A DNA stretch of 46,578 bases from Clostridiales bacterium (GTDB taxonomy: Bacteria > Bacillota > Clostridia > Christensenellales > Aristaeellaceae): the NCBI GenBank assembly GCA_012523405.1, contig JAAYIN010000112.1:1-46578 (forward strand), in the 5' to 3' direction. Numbering within the stretch: position 1 is the stretch's first letter; each line of letters opens with the position of its first letter. The notes under the pieces are model-generated. The model worked only from the letters and a program-made list of their open reading frames with translations. It ran no database searches and had not been told where the DNA came from. Positions 36,850 to 45,142 of the stretch are shown here, one piece after another. The translations under genes and the position numbers were made by a program.

Positions 36850-38508
36850 TTAACGCTCCGTTACGCACGGGAACGCAGCAATGCGTCCCTTTGTGCCTGC
36901 ATAGGGGACAAGGGTCAGCTCATAGGCCTGTGACATCGGCACGCCCTGCGGCGGGGGAAGCACAAACCCTGCTTTTTCCTTCCACATCGGTGCTTCACTG
37001 GCAACCACGGTTGCCTGCACCGCGCCCTGCGCATCGCCGCCGCCTAGGGGCGAACCTGAAACGACTGCATACTTCCATGCAGCGCGTGCATTGGGCAATG
37101 ACAGCGCCATCAGCGTGCTGCCCACAAAGACCGACACGCTCGCGCGGTACCCAACCTCAAGCCTCGGGCTTAGGTTTAATGTCAGGGTGATCACGTCGCC
37201 GCTTTGGAATGTGCGGGAAAGCGTGTACATCTCATCTTGGAGCACAGCCTCGGGGCGGCTGCCATTGACCGAGATTGCAGCAGCATCCGCATAGGCGGGA
37301 ATGCGCAGCTCAAGGTTGCAGCGAACAGGCTCTTTGCTCTCTGTGCGAATGGTAATCGTCTTTTGCAATGTGCCGGATACGGCCGCGGTAAAGCGAATCG
37401 GTACGCCTGCAAGGCGCGTGATGCAGCCGCCTGCGACGGGCAGCATATAGGCAAGGGTATCCTCGTCTTTAGCCAGCCAAACGCTTCTATGCAGCGCATA
37501 CAGCGAGCGAAGCAATGCCGTGACGTCCTCGGATGTCGGCTTTTGAATCTGGCAGGTATCATCCTCAAAGAGTCGGTTGGTAGGCTGGAGGGCGCGAATG
37601 CCGTCCTCAAAGAGCATATCGGGGAGCGCATTGACCAGCAGCAGTTCCAGTGCATCCGCCATCAACCGATCACCGCTGACGCAAAGCGCATCTGCATACG
37701 CCTCGATCTGCGCGCCAAGCGCAGATAGCTCAACAGCCCTCGCAGGGTCTCTGCCCGCAAGGAAGGGGTCGGCTGAAAATGCACCGCAAGGCATCCCATG
37801 GAATCTGCCAAGTGCTGCCAAACCTGCCCTGGAGGCAGATGAGTCGCGCTTTGAGCCGCTGAACTGTGCCAAATGCGCCGTCATGCTCAGCGCATCAGCC
37901 GTCAGCTTACCTGTTGCCATGCGCTGCATGCGCTCGTAATATTCAATTTCCTGTGCAGTGCTGCCGCTTTTGGTTTGGCGATAGTCTCGCTGGAAGGGGA
38001 AGGAATGCATCACACCTGAAACATCAGGCAAATGCGCGCGAAGCTCTTTGAGCAAGGCGAGCAAGAAACGCTGACCTGTGCGGCGATACAGCTCCACCGT
38101 CAAGCGAAGCGCATCTGCACCCGCCATAAACAGCGCTTCCTCTGTAATCTGAGGCATCGCATCCATGAAGCTCTGCATCCCAGAGAGCACCTCAAGCATC
38201 GCCTGCTTATCCCTGCCCATGGAGGCTAGGAGCGTTGCGGCGCGCATGGTCTGGATAAATTGTGCGGGATTACCGGGCAAAAGGGCAGTTGCTTCCTTCA
38301 CATCAGGCATCGGCGGGGCTTGTGTATAGCCGCCAAGCTTGGTTGCGAGCACTGCATCCAGCGGCGACATACGGGTGACATCCACTTGAGCCAGCGCCCA
38401 TTTGATCATTTGCGCAAGCTGCCCTTCGATGTGAACAGCACTGTCTGACAGCTGTACATAGGCAGGATCCGTAAGAGGGGTACGACGATATGCAATAGCG
38501 GTGGGCAT
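36850..38508 (-). CDS. GH127/DUF1680-like protein with degenerate metal site
   Basis: A 552-residue protein without a signal peptide. PCGAFSADPFLAGRDPARAVELSALGAQIEAYADAL...GDRLMADALELLLVNALPDMLFEDGIRALQPTNR matches the alpha/alpha-barrel core of beta-L-arabinofuranosidase-like DUF1680 proteins, and LELRIPAYADAAAISVNG...FQSGDVITLTLNLSPRLEV matches their C-terminal beta domain. The family's ELC-x3-E reads ELSALGA, and the Cys-Cys pair bearing the nucleophile reads T-C, so the Zn-thiolate site looks broken. It may be a divergent or non-catalytic member. The first gene of an operon with dusB; GGAGG lies 4 nt before the ATG. Confidence 0.72.
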   Translation of the reverse strand: MPTAIAYRRTPLTDPAYVQLSDSAVHIEGQLAQMIKWALAQVDVTRMSPLDAVLATKLGGYTQAPPMPDVKEATALLPGNPAQFIQTMRAATLLASMGRDKQAMLEVLSGMQSFMDAMPQITEEALFMAGADALRLTVELYRRTGQRFLLALLKELRAHLPDVSGVMHSFPFQRDYRQTKSGSTAQEIEYYERMQRMATGKLTADALSMTAHLAQFSGSKRDSSASRAGLAALGRFHGMPCGAFSADPFLAGRDPARAVELSALGAQIEAYADALCVSGDRLMADALELLLVNALPDMLFEDGIRALQPTNRLFEDDTCQIQKPTSEDVTALLRSLYALHRSVWLAKDEDTLAYMLPVAGGCITRLAGVPIRFTAAVSGTLQKTITIRTESKEPVRCNLELRIPAYADAAAISVNGSRPEAVLQDEMYTLSRTFQSGDVITLTLNLSPRLEVGYRASVSVFVGSTLMALSLPNARAAWKYAVVSGSPLGGGDAQGAVQATVVASEAPMWKEKAGFVLPPPQGVPMSQAYELTLVPYAGTKGRIAAFPCVTER

Positions 38509-38562
38509 AGTTCCTCCTTCAATAGGCATCGGCAGAGCCGACAAAAATCTTCATTCTACAAT

Positions 38563-38590
38563 ATTATATAACATATTTTCAAATGGTCAA
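38563..38590 (-). promoter_or_regulatory. Promoter of the GH127-like/dusB/secreted operon
   Basis: Minus strand TTGACC (38590-38585), 16-nt spacer, TATAAT (38568-38563). Back-to-back with the plus-strand promoter at 38602-38630. Confidence 0.7.
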
Positions 38591-38601
38591 GATAACACGC
38601 A

Positions 38602-38630
38602 TTGCGCGGGGGCATATATCTGTGTATAAT
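38602..38630 (+). promoter_or_regulatory. Promoter of the 103-residue conserved gene
   Basis: TTGCGC (38602-38607), 17-nt spacer, TATAAT (38625-38630). The -35 boxes of the two divergent promoters are only 11 bp apart, so the promoters may compete or share a regulator. Confidence 0.65.
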
Positions 38631-38703
38631 AATGTTGGTTTGCCCAAAAGGGCATTGCTTGATCGCAACTCATCTCGCAGATCAAGTCCAGAAGGAGGAC
38701 CCC

Positions 38704-39015
38704 ATGACCAATCCTGACGAAGGACGACTATGGATTCGCTTAATCAAAAAACAACGGATCTCAAAGGATATAATGACCCCTTGTACCCGCGACAACCCCG
38801 AGGAGGCGCTTCGCGAAGCATTGCCAAAGCTTGATATCAGCCAGCCCATTTGGATGTCAAAGCATGTCGCCGACTGGGAATCCTATGCGCTCACACGCTT
38901 TAAGCCCGAACATTTTGTCGACCCCGTTTCGTTTGACAGCATGGAAATCAGCTATGTTTATGCAGAAAACGAAAAAAAGAGCGACAGAAGACGTTCGATT
39001 TGGGAAGAAGTGTAA
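38704..39015 (+). CDS. Conserved hypothetical protein, 103 residues
   Basis: MTNPDEGRLWIRLIKKQRISKDIMTPCTRDNPEEALREALPKLDISQPIWMSKHVADWESYALTRFKPEHFVDPVSFDSMEISYV and an acidic-basic end. It is soluble, with mixed helix and strand pattern and no metal or nucleotide motif. GGAGG lies 5 nt before the ATG, and a promoter and a strong terminator frame it as a single-gene unit. I do not recognise the family with confidence; the ordered, non-repetitive sequence and clear signals support a real gene. Confidence 0.75.
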   Translation: MTNPDEGRLWIRLIKKQRISKDIMTPCTRDNPEEALREALPKLDISQPIWMSKHVADWESYALTRFKPEHFVDPVSFDSMEISYVYAENEKKSDRRRSIWEEV

Positions 39016-39043
39016 CTAGACCTCATGCCATTTTAATCAATCC

Positions 39044-39078
39044 AATAGGATGCATCAGCCATGATGCATCCTATTTTT
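39044..39078 (+). terminator. Terminator of the 103-residue gene
   Basis: AATAGGATGCATCA pairs perfectly with TGATGCATCCTATT across GCCA, followed by T's. Confidence 0.92.
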
Positions 39079-39120
39079 GTTGTTCAGCAATGAATTTGTT
39101 CTAATCTGTAAAATTATTTT

Positions 39121-39182
39121 GCAAAGTACGCTTGACATTTTATGCAAAGCGTACTATACTAAATCCGCAAAGCGCACTTTGC
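39121..39182 (+). promoter_or_regulatory. Promoter with three 23-bp-phased operator-like repeats
   Basis: The promoter is TTGACA (39132-39137), 17 nt, TATACT (39155-39160). GCAAAGTACGCTT (39121), GCAAAGCGTACTA (39144) and GCAAAGCGCACTT (39167) start exactly 23 bp apart and cover the -35, the -10 and the start site. The third is a dyad GCAAAG-CGCA-CTTTGC; AGTACGCTT and AAGCGTACT also form a 9-bp inverted repeat. Likely an autoregulatory operator for the next gene. Confidence 0.75.
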
Positions 39183-39203
39183 TTTTCGGAAGGAGAATGA
39201 TCA

Positions 39204-39419
39204 TTGAACACAAGAATCAAGGAGCTACGCAAAGAAAAAAGAATTTCGCAAGAGGATTTAGCCTTCGCCGTTGGAACGACGAGGCAAACCATAACCTCCA
39301 TTGAAATCGGGAAATACGTTGCATCCTTACCGCTGGCATATAAAATCGCCACATACTTTTCATTGCCAATCGAGGAAGTATTTGACCTAACAGAATTTGA
39401 AAAGGAGATCAAAAAATAA
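39204..39419 (+). CDS. XRE family HTH regulator
   Basis: A 71-residue Cro/CI-type regulator: NTRIKELRKEKRISQEDLAFAVGTTRQTITSIEIGKYVASLPLAYKIATYFSLPIEEVFDL. This group typically pairs with a small membrane protein gene. The start is TTG at 39204, 8 nt after AAGGAG; an ATG just upstream is out of frame. Its last base overlaps the ATG of the next gene. The phased repeats in the promoter suggest that it represses its own operon. Confidence 0.88.
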   Translation: MNTRIKELRKEKRISQEDLAFAVGTTRQTITSIEIGKYVASLPLAYKIATYFSLPIEEVFDLTEFEKEIKK

Positions 39420-39856
39420 TGAATGCCTATACCAAAAAAATCAAATACAGAATAGGATTGCTGGTACTCATGATTTGCGCGTCAATCGGGCTGAGCGTAT
39501 ATGATGCATTGATTGATACAACTGCGCTCAAGGGAAGCATCGGATACGACTTTAGCTGCGGCGTAATGATGGCCTTTGGTCTGTTGTCACTGGTTATGCT
39601 GGTTCGCTATACAAGGCTGCTTCGCAATGAAGATCTGCTGCAAAAGGAATACAACAAAGAGAGTGACGAGCGAATGAAGAGTATTCGCGCAAAGGCGGGT
39701 ATTCCCATCCTTCTGGTACTCGCCATCCTCATTATGTTTGCGGGTATTGTGGCCAGTTATTTCAGCGAGACCATATGCATCACACTCATGGTCATTGGCA
39801 TCATCGAACTGCTCGTTTCATGCTTTGTCAAGATTTACCATATCAAAACATGGTGA
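39419..39856 (+). CDS. Small four-helix membrane protein paired with the HTH regulator
   Basis: A 145-residue protein with hydrophobic helices at about 12-30, 44-63, 97-117 and 120-138. The central cytosolic loop RNEDLLQKEYNKESDERMKSIRAKAG (about 69-95) resembles the 'KE.DER...I..k' loop of membrane proteins often encoded after XRE regulators (DUF2178-like). Its start overlaps the regulator's stop by one base. Possibly a membrane sensor or sequestration partner; inferred from pairing only. Confidence 0.7.
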   Translation: MNAYTKKIKYRIGLLVLMICASIGLSVYDALIDTTALKGSIGYDFSCGVMMAFGLLSLVMLVRYTRLLRNEDLLQKEYNKESDERMKSIRAKAGIPILLVLAILIMFAGIVASYFSETICITLMVIGIIELLVSCFVKIYHIKTW

Positions 39857-39865
39857 GCAATCACA

Positions 39866-39912
39866 GAAAACCGCCTCGCTGATCGATGGATCAACAAGGC
39901 GGTTTCTTTTTT
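39866..39912. terminator. Bidirectional terminator between HTH-membrane pair and PBP2
   Basis: GAAAACCGCCT pairs with AGGCGGTTTC, with an inner TGATC/GATCA hairpin and T/A runs on both sides. Confidence 0.85.
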
Positions 39913-41338
39913 ATTTCTTTGCATTTTCCTTGAGGTATTGAAAGATTTTCTTAGCCACAGGAGCAGCCACACCGCCGCCGCTGCCGCCGCCTTCGACCAT
40001 CACGCTCACCGCATAGGGGTAGGATTCATCGGCGATATACCCTACAAACCATGCATGTGTTGTCTCTTTGCCGTCTACTGACGCTTCCGCGCTGCCTGTT
40101 TTGCCGGCGATGGTAAGCCCGCTCACCTGCGCCGATGAACCTGTGCCGTTGGCGACAACGTCCTTCATGTACGTCTGCATAGTGGCGGCAATTTCAGGGG
40201 TGCACGCGGTTGTATAGACCTTCTGTGTGAATTTCTGTCGTATAACCTTTGTGGGGCTTTCCACACGACCAAGCAAGCGCGGCTCCATCATCACGCCATC
40301 ATTGGCGATCGCCGCAGCAACCATGCACATATGCAGGGGCGTTGCTACCACCTTGCTCTGTCCTGCGCCGCTCCATGCAATTTCCACATTGTTTCTATCG
40401 GTCGTTGGGTAATTGCTGTTTTCAACCACAACATCCCGAAACAGGAAGTTCTGATTAAAGCCGAAGCTCTCCGCCGTCTTGCGAAGCTTATCATCTCCGA
40501 CCGTCAGCGCGATCTGGGCAAAGGTATTATTGCAGCTCACTCGAAATGCTTTTTGAAGCGTAAGCTTGCCATGCTGCTCTTTGCCATAGTCCTGAATGAT
40601 ATGATCCATGACCTGCGTTGCGCCTGTGCATTCATACACATGGGTGAGCGCATCGGTCATGTTCTGCATGGAAGATACCGCCGTGATGATCTTAAAGGTC
40701 GAGCCCGGAGGGAGCGTACTTTGGGTGGCGCGGTTCCAGAAGGGGTGGTTGTTATCCGTTTTGACGCTCTCATCCACCTTGAGCGGATCAAATACGGGCA
40801 AACTCACAAGCGCAAGCACCTCGCCTGTCTTGTAGTTCATCACCACCGCCGCGCCGTTTAGCCCCTTGGTTTTTTCGCCATTTTCAAACGTGCTCACGAT
40901 TTCAGCGCACAGCTTGCTATCCGCCGTGATCATCACATTGTCGCCCCGCCTTGTTTCTCCGCGAATCAGTGCGCTCACGCGCTCCGATAAGCCCGTTTCA
41001 AAGCCGAGGAGATAGTTGGCTTGGAAGGAGTCCACGCCATTGGCGACATTGCCGTCCGCATCGCCCAAAAGATGCACCACAGCGCGCCTGCTGGCGAGAT
41101 TGCTCTGATAGGTGCGCTTGCCCTCGCTATCGGTTGACGCAAGGACAATGCCGTTGCGATCCACAATATCCCCTTGAATCACCGCGCGCTTGGCACTGCG
41201 ATAACGGGTGTTTTTCGCGCTGCTAAACCAGCGGCTGCCATACATGGTGACCGAATAAGCGCCGTAAACTGCTGCGACACCCAAAAGTCCAATCACCACA
41301 AAGGCAAGGATACGAAAGCGTAAACGCTGCTGTTTCAT
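39911..41338 (-). CDS. Penicillin-binding protein 2 (class B transpeptidase)
   Basis: A 475-residue protein with an N-terminal membrane anchor (about 8-30), a short dimerisation-type domain with GDIVDRNGIVLAST (about 55-69), and a transpeptidase domain. The active-site motifs are STFK (about residue 215, SxxK), SCN (about 273, SxN) and KTGSAE (about 422). It cross-links peptidoglycan, working with the SEDS glycosyltransferase encoded 22 nt upstream. The short length is like the PbpA/Rv0016c-type partner rather than a full FtsI. Last gene of the rlmB-to-pbp string. Confidence 0.95.
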   Translation of the reverse strand: MKQQRLRFRILAFVVIGLLGVAAVYGAYSVTMYGSRWFSSAKNTRYRSAKRAVIQGDIVDRNGIVLASTDSEGKRTYQSNLASRRAVVHLLGDADGNVANGVDSFQANYLLGFETGLSERVSALIRGETRRGDNVMITADSKLCAEIVSTFENGEKTKGLNGAAVVMNYKTGEVLALVSLPVFDPLKVDESVKTDNNHPFWNRATQSTLPPGSTFKIITAVSSMQNMTDALTHVYECTGATQVMDHIIQDYGKEQHGKLTLQKAFRVSCNNTFAQIALTVGDDKLRKTAESFGFNQNFLFRDVVVENSNYPTTDRNNVEIAWSGAGQSKVVATPLHMCMVAAAIANDGVMMEPRLLGRVESPTKVIRQKFTQKVYTTACTPEIAATMQTYMKDVVANGTGSSAQVSGLTIAGKTGSAEASVDGKETTHAWFVGYIADESYPYAVSVMVEGGGSGGGVAAPVAKKIFQYLKENAKK

Positions 41339-41360
41339 ATCGGCACTCTCCTTTGCTTAC

Positions 41361-42668
41361 TTATTCGTGCTCCGCTTCAGGAAGCATGGATTCCTCCTGC
41401 TGGGAGTGGCTGATATCATAGTCATAGGTCAGGTCATCCTGATTGACGCTGGCAACGCCTTGCAGCAGTCCAATCAGGCCCATGCAGCTTACCAGTGACG
41501 TACCGCCATAGCTGACAAATGGCATGGTAACGCCTGTAAGCGGGATGAGCTTTAGCACGCCGCCAATGATGATAAAGGTCTGTATGCCAAGCATTGCGGT
41601 AGCGCCCATGGCAAGCAGCGCATGAAAGCTATGCCTCGCAGCCGAAGCAATCGATGTGCCGCGCAAAATCAAAATCACGTACATCACCAGCACCAGCATG
41701 CCGAAGATGATCCCAAACTGCTCGCATATGACGGCAAAAATACAGTCTGTAAAATACACAGGGATTACGCGCGGCGCGCCAAGACCCAATCCAACGCCGA
41801 ATAGACCGCCCGACGCAATCGCCATCAGCATTTGCGCAATCTGGTAGCCTGAGGTTTCGTAGTACAGCCATGGGTTGCGCCAAATCGCCACACGTTTTTT
41901 AACATGGGCAAACATCTGGTAGCCAAGCACCGCTGCGCCCGCTCCGCCAACTATGCCAAGCCCTGTGAGCGGCAGGTTGCCGGTTGATGCGTAGAACATG
42001 AACAGCGTCGTTGCGTAGTAAATCAGCGCAGTACCAAGGTCTTTTTGGAGCATCAGCATGCCAAGGCAGAACACCGCAAACACAAACCAAGGTGTAAAGC
42101 GCCTTCTGCTCATATAGTAGCTAAGGATCAGCAGCAATGCCAGCTTCACCACTTCACTGGGCTGCAAACTCGTGCCGCCCACATTGATCCAGTTCGTTGC
42201 GCCGCCTTGCTCTGTACCGATTGCAAGGGGCAGCACCATGAGGATCGCAGCGCCAACCATCATCAGGTTAATCAGGAATTTCCAGCGGCGAATATAGCGA
42301 ACCAGCAATATGCAAAACAGCATCACGCCAATGCCCACGCCATAGTACACCGCCTGCTGCATGCCGCGGGTTGTCCCCGCGCCTTGGTCTGTTGAATACA
42401 AAATCAATACGCCCAGTGCGCAAAGGAAATTGGCGATTGCCAAAAGCAGCTTATCCGCTGGAAAAAAGCGGGGAAGCCACATCGTTGCAATATAAATAAA
42501 CGCTGGAACGACCACGCTGAGTGCCATTCCCTCCAAGGCGATTTCGCCATTGAGGGAAATCAGCATAAAGGCGCTGAAATAAAACAGCATCATTGCCGAT
42601 ACGAGCTGGCGATCCGGATGGCGTTTATTGCTTTTCTTGACTCTTGGACGCGGGCGCTTCTTGCTCAT
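41361..42668 (-). CDS. FtsW/RodA/SpoVE-family SEDS glycosyltransferase
   Basis: A 435-residue polytopic protein of about ten helices that polymerises lipid II. GGTSLQPSEVVKLALLLIL, QKDLGTALIYY (with the essential-type Asp), and PLTGVTMPFVSYGGTSLVS are diagnostic of SEDS proteins. A basic N-terminal tail (MSKKRPRPRVKKSNKRH) is cytosolic. Its ATG overlaps the stop of the FHA-like gene (ATGA), so the FHA-like protein, SEDS and PBP2 are made together. Confidence 0.95.
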   Translation of the reverse strand: MSKKRPRPRVKKSNKRHPDRQLVSAMMLFYFSAFMLISLNGEIALEGMALSVVVPAFIYIATMWLPRFFPADKLLLAIANFLCALGVLILYSTDQGAGTTRGMQQAVYYGVGIGVMLFCILLVRYIRRWKFLINLMMVGAAILMVLPLAIGTEQGGATNWINVGGTSLQPSEVVKLALLLILSYYMSRRRFTPWFVFAVFCLGMLMLQKDLGTALIYYATTLFMFYASTGNLPLTGLGIVGGAGAAVLGYQMFAHVKKRVAIWRNPWLYYETSGYQIAQMLMAIASGGLFGVGLGLGAPRVIPVYFTDCIFAVICEQFGIIFGMLVLVMYVILILRGTSIASAARHSFHALLAMGATAMLGIQTFIIIGGVLKLIPLTGVTMPFVSYGGTSLVSCMGLIGLLQGVASVNQDDLTYDYDISHSQQEESMLPEAEHE

Positions 42669-43822
42669 CGCTTCTGCCCTCCCCCAAGATATTTATCCCA
42701 GAGCTTCTTTTTGGCTTGCTCTGCGTCATCGTGCCCCACATACACGCTCTTTGGCGGCGCGGCGGCATCGGTCATATCTTCATCATAATCTTCCGGCTCT
42801 ACAAATTCGGGGTATGTATAGCCGCTATCCTCAAGCACCACATCCGACTGGGGATAAGGCGCATAATTCCAATTGTCATCATCGCCCTTGACAGGCGGGA
42901 AAAACCGTTCTTCCGAATCAAAGACGATATTGCCTTGATCCGCACTGTGATCATATTCACGGGCGATCTGGGCAACCAGCTCCGCATGCGTCATCTCGGA
43001 CGGCGGTCTTTGGTATGCAGAAAAATCCGCCTCGCCGCTCGCCTTTGCATCGGCATATAATCCGCCGTTTTCATCTTGCAAATAGGCCGCGTCACTCTGC
43101 TCCTGTGCTCCCGCGGCCTGCTGCTGCGCGAGCCACTGCTGGTATGCTTGTTGCTGATATGCCATCTGCTGAGCCTGTTGCTGCGCGTATTGCTGCTGGG
43201 CAATCTGGTTCATCATCTGCTGCTGCATCATGATCTGCTGCATAACAGCATACTGCTGCGCTGCCGCTGCATCGGGCATACTTTGGGGATTTTGTTCTTG
43301 CTGGTCACTGAATTCTTCGCGTGCCGCCTGCCCCTGCATGCTGCGTGTCGGGGCTTCAAATCCCGCAAATAAGCGCAGCCTAAGCTCCGCTCCACCCACA
43401 TACAGGCGCGATCCATGCGCCATATACTGCGCCTTTTTGGCACTTGTTTTTTCTTCATTATCGACTTTCAGCTGGCAGCCTCTCAGTGCCTCCACCATCA
43501 GTCCTTTGCCGTTGTCAAACCGGAACCACAGGTGCTTATTAGCAACACCCTTCATCGGGATACAGATGTCATTTGAGCGCAAAAAGCCAAGCGTGCCTTC
43601 CCAAGGCACCAGCAAAATAGTGCCTCTTTTCAGCTCGCCCTCACCCGATATCAGCACCAATTCTCCCACATAGCCCGCATCGGGCAGGAGTTTCAATCGT
43701 TTTTTACGCTGCTTTTGATCTCGGCGATACCAGCGATAGCTGCGCCACACGATCAAAACCATCAAAAGTAAAAACCAATAGCGTGCTGCTTGGGCGACTA
43801 CTTCGTATACTTCAGTAGGCAT
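42665..43822 (-). CDS. Membrane-anchored FHA-like protein with Gln/Met/Ala-rich linker
   Basis: A 385-residue protein: one N-terminal helix (about 12-28), a basic stretch, then an FHA-like beta domain (about 55-155: LGFLRSNDICIPMKGVANKHLWFRF...YMAHGSRLYVGGAELRLRLF). The usual phospho-Thr Ser-x-x-His reads A-N-K-H, so phosphopeptide binding is uncertain. Residues about 175-245 are Gln/Met/Ala-rich, and the acidic C-terminus ends AKKKLWDKYLGGGQKR. FHA genes next to SEDS and PBP genes are known in Actinobacteria and Clostridia, where they tie wall synthesis to Ser/Thr kinases. Confidence 0.8.
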   Translation of the reverse strand: MPTEVYEVVAQAARYWFLLLMVLIVWRSYRWYRRDQKQRKKRLKLLPDAGYVGELVLISGEGELKRGTILLVPWEGTLGFLRSNDICIPMKGVANKHLWFRFDNGKGLMVEALRGCQLKVDNEEKTSAKKAQYMAHGSRLYVGGAELRLRLFAGFEAPTRSMQGQAAREEFSDQQEQNPQSMPDAAAAQQYAVMQQIMMQQQMMNQIAQQQYAQQQAQQMAYQQQAYQQWLAQQQAAGAQEQSDAAYLQDENGGLYADAKASGEADFSAYQRPPSEMTHAELVAQIAREYDHSADQGNIVFDSEERFFPPVKGDDDNWNYAPYPQSDVVLEDSGYTYPEFVEPEDYDEDMTDAAAPPKSVYVGHDDAEQAKKKLWDKYLGGGQKR

Positions 43823-43854
43823 GAATCGCCCTCCCCTCAGGTGCGCAAAAACAA

Positions 43855-44613
43855 TTAGTCGTTTTCCTGCGCTCTTGCTTCTTCCAGAAACTTCTCCAGC
43901 TTGCGCTTGACGCGCTGGAGCGCATTATCGATGGACTTAACATGTCTGCCCAGCTTGTCCGCTATCTCCTGATAGCTCTTGCCGTCCAGATATGCATTGA
44001 GCACATCCTGCTCCAGCCCCGAAAGCACCTGATCCACGCGGTCACGAATGGAGATTAAATCCTCGCGGCCTATGATCAGCTCCTCGGGGTTTTGTGCTCT
44101 GCCCTCCACGATCACGTCCATCAGCGTGCGATCGCTTTCCTCGTCATAGATGGGCTTATTCAGAGATACGTAGCTATTGAGCGGTACGTGCTTTTGGCGC
44201 GTTGCCGTCTTAATGGCGGTGATGATCTGGCGCGTGATGCACAGCTCTGCAAATGCGCGGAAGCTGCTGAGGCGTTCGACCTGATAGTCGCGAATCGCCT
44301 TGAAAAGCCCGATCATACCCTCCTGAACGATGTCCTCATGGTCTGCACCGATCAGGAAATAGCTGCGTGCCTTCGACCTTACAAAATTCTTGTATTTTGT
44401 CAGCAAATACTCAACCGCAGTGCTATCGCCCTGCTGCGCAAGCGCAACGATATCCTCATCGGACATGTCGCCAAAGCGCTCGTTGATCATGGCAGCCCAT
44501 GACATATCCTCCGTAAGCTCTTCGTCGCCGTCTACTTGGCTGTCGATTTCTGCGCTAGCATCCTGTGCTTCTTGGTTTCTGATGTCCTCGCGGTCCTCAT
44601 TGGGGTTTGTCAT
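43855..44613 (-). CDS. sigH: RNA polymerase sigma factor SigH (Spo0H)
   Basis: A 252-residue sigma-70 group protein. Region 2: YLLTKYKNFVRSKARSYFLIGADHEDIVQEGMIGLFKAIRDY...FRAFAELCITRQIITAIKTATRQKH. Region 4: VLSGLEQDVLNAYLDGKSYQEIADKLGRHVKSIDNALQRVKRKLEK. This is the SigH signature. An acidic N-terminal extension of about 45 residues precedes the usual start region, so the true start could be an internal Met. In relatives SigH runs the transition to stationary phase and sporulation. It follows rae1, as in B. subtilis. Confidence 0.94.
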   Translation of the reverse strand: MTNPNEDREDIRNQEAQDASAEIDSQVDGDEELTEDMSWAAMINERFGDMSDEDIVALAQQGDSTAVEYLLTKYKNFVRSKARSYFLIGADHEDIVQEGMIGLFKAIRDYQVERLSSFRAFAELCITRQIITAIKTATRQKHVPLNSYVSLNKPIYDEESDRTLMDVIVEGRAQNPEELIIGREDLISIRDRVDQVLSGLEQDVLNAYLDGKSYQEIADKLGRHVKSIDNALQRVKRKLEKFLEEARAQEND

Positions 44614-44629
44614 GGGTCATTCACCTGCC

Positions 44630-45139
44630 TTATTTCTGACGTCTTATTTTTTCTAGCTTCTCGTACTGTTCATCGCTCAGCGCGGCTGAAATGGCGGTAA
44701 GCCCCTGCGCAGACGGAATTCTGTGGCGATCGCGTCCACTGGATCGCTCCATCTTCAGCTCACGCCATAGTTCCCGCGCGCTCAGGCGCGTTGCACCTCT
44801 GCCTAAAATGATGGTCTGCTCCACCCCATCGCTGGTGGCAACGCGCGCTTCGCGATATTTGGGAAGAAGCTGGCATTTGCGCTCAATAAAGTGGTCAGCC
44901 GTTTCGCCATGCTTGGTATAAACAATGGTGAGCCCTGCGCGCACCTCGATGCTGCGCAGGGGGCTTGACGCCTTATGACCGTCAAATACCAGCCAAACTT
45001 CTTGATCCGTATAACCCGCGTAGTCCTCTAGTATGTGGATGAGCCGATCACGGCATTCATCAAGCGGCCACTGGTTCTTAGTCGCTTCTGACCACGCGCC
45101 TATGATGTTGTATCCATCCACATATAGCAGCGGTTTCAT
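44630..45139 (-). CDS. rae1: NYN-domain ribonuclease Rae1 (YacP)
   Basis: A 169-residue PIN/NYN-like protein. LYVDGYNIIGAW (about 5-16), VWLVFDGHKASS (about 48-59) and TADHFIERKC (about 80-89) supply the acidic catalytic residues. The B. subtilis homologue cuts mRNA in the ribosomal A site. It sits 3 nt after rlmB and 16 nt before sigH, the conserved Firmicutes order. Confidence 0.93.
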   Translation of the reverse strand: MKPLLYVDGYNIIGAWSEATKNQWPLDECRDRLIHILEDYAGYTDQEVWLVFDGHKASSPLRSIEVRAGLTIVYTKHGETADHFIERKCQLLPKYREARVATSDGVEQTIILGRGATRLSARELWRELKMERSSGRDRHRIPSAQGLTAISAALSDEQYEKLEKIRRQK

Positions 45140-45142
45140 GGA

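Noticed and set aside
43175-43300. CAG/CTG-like triplet richness as an unstable repeat
   Set aside because: The codons for Gln, Met and Ala are mixed and irregular; it is a low-complexity protein segment, not a triplet expansion.
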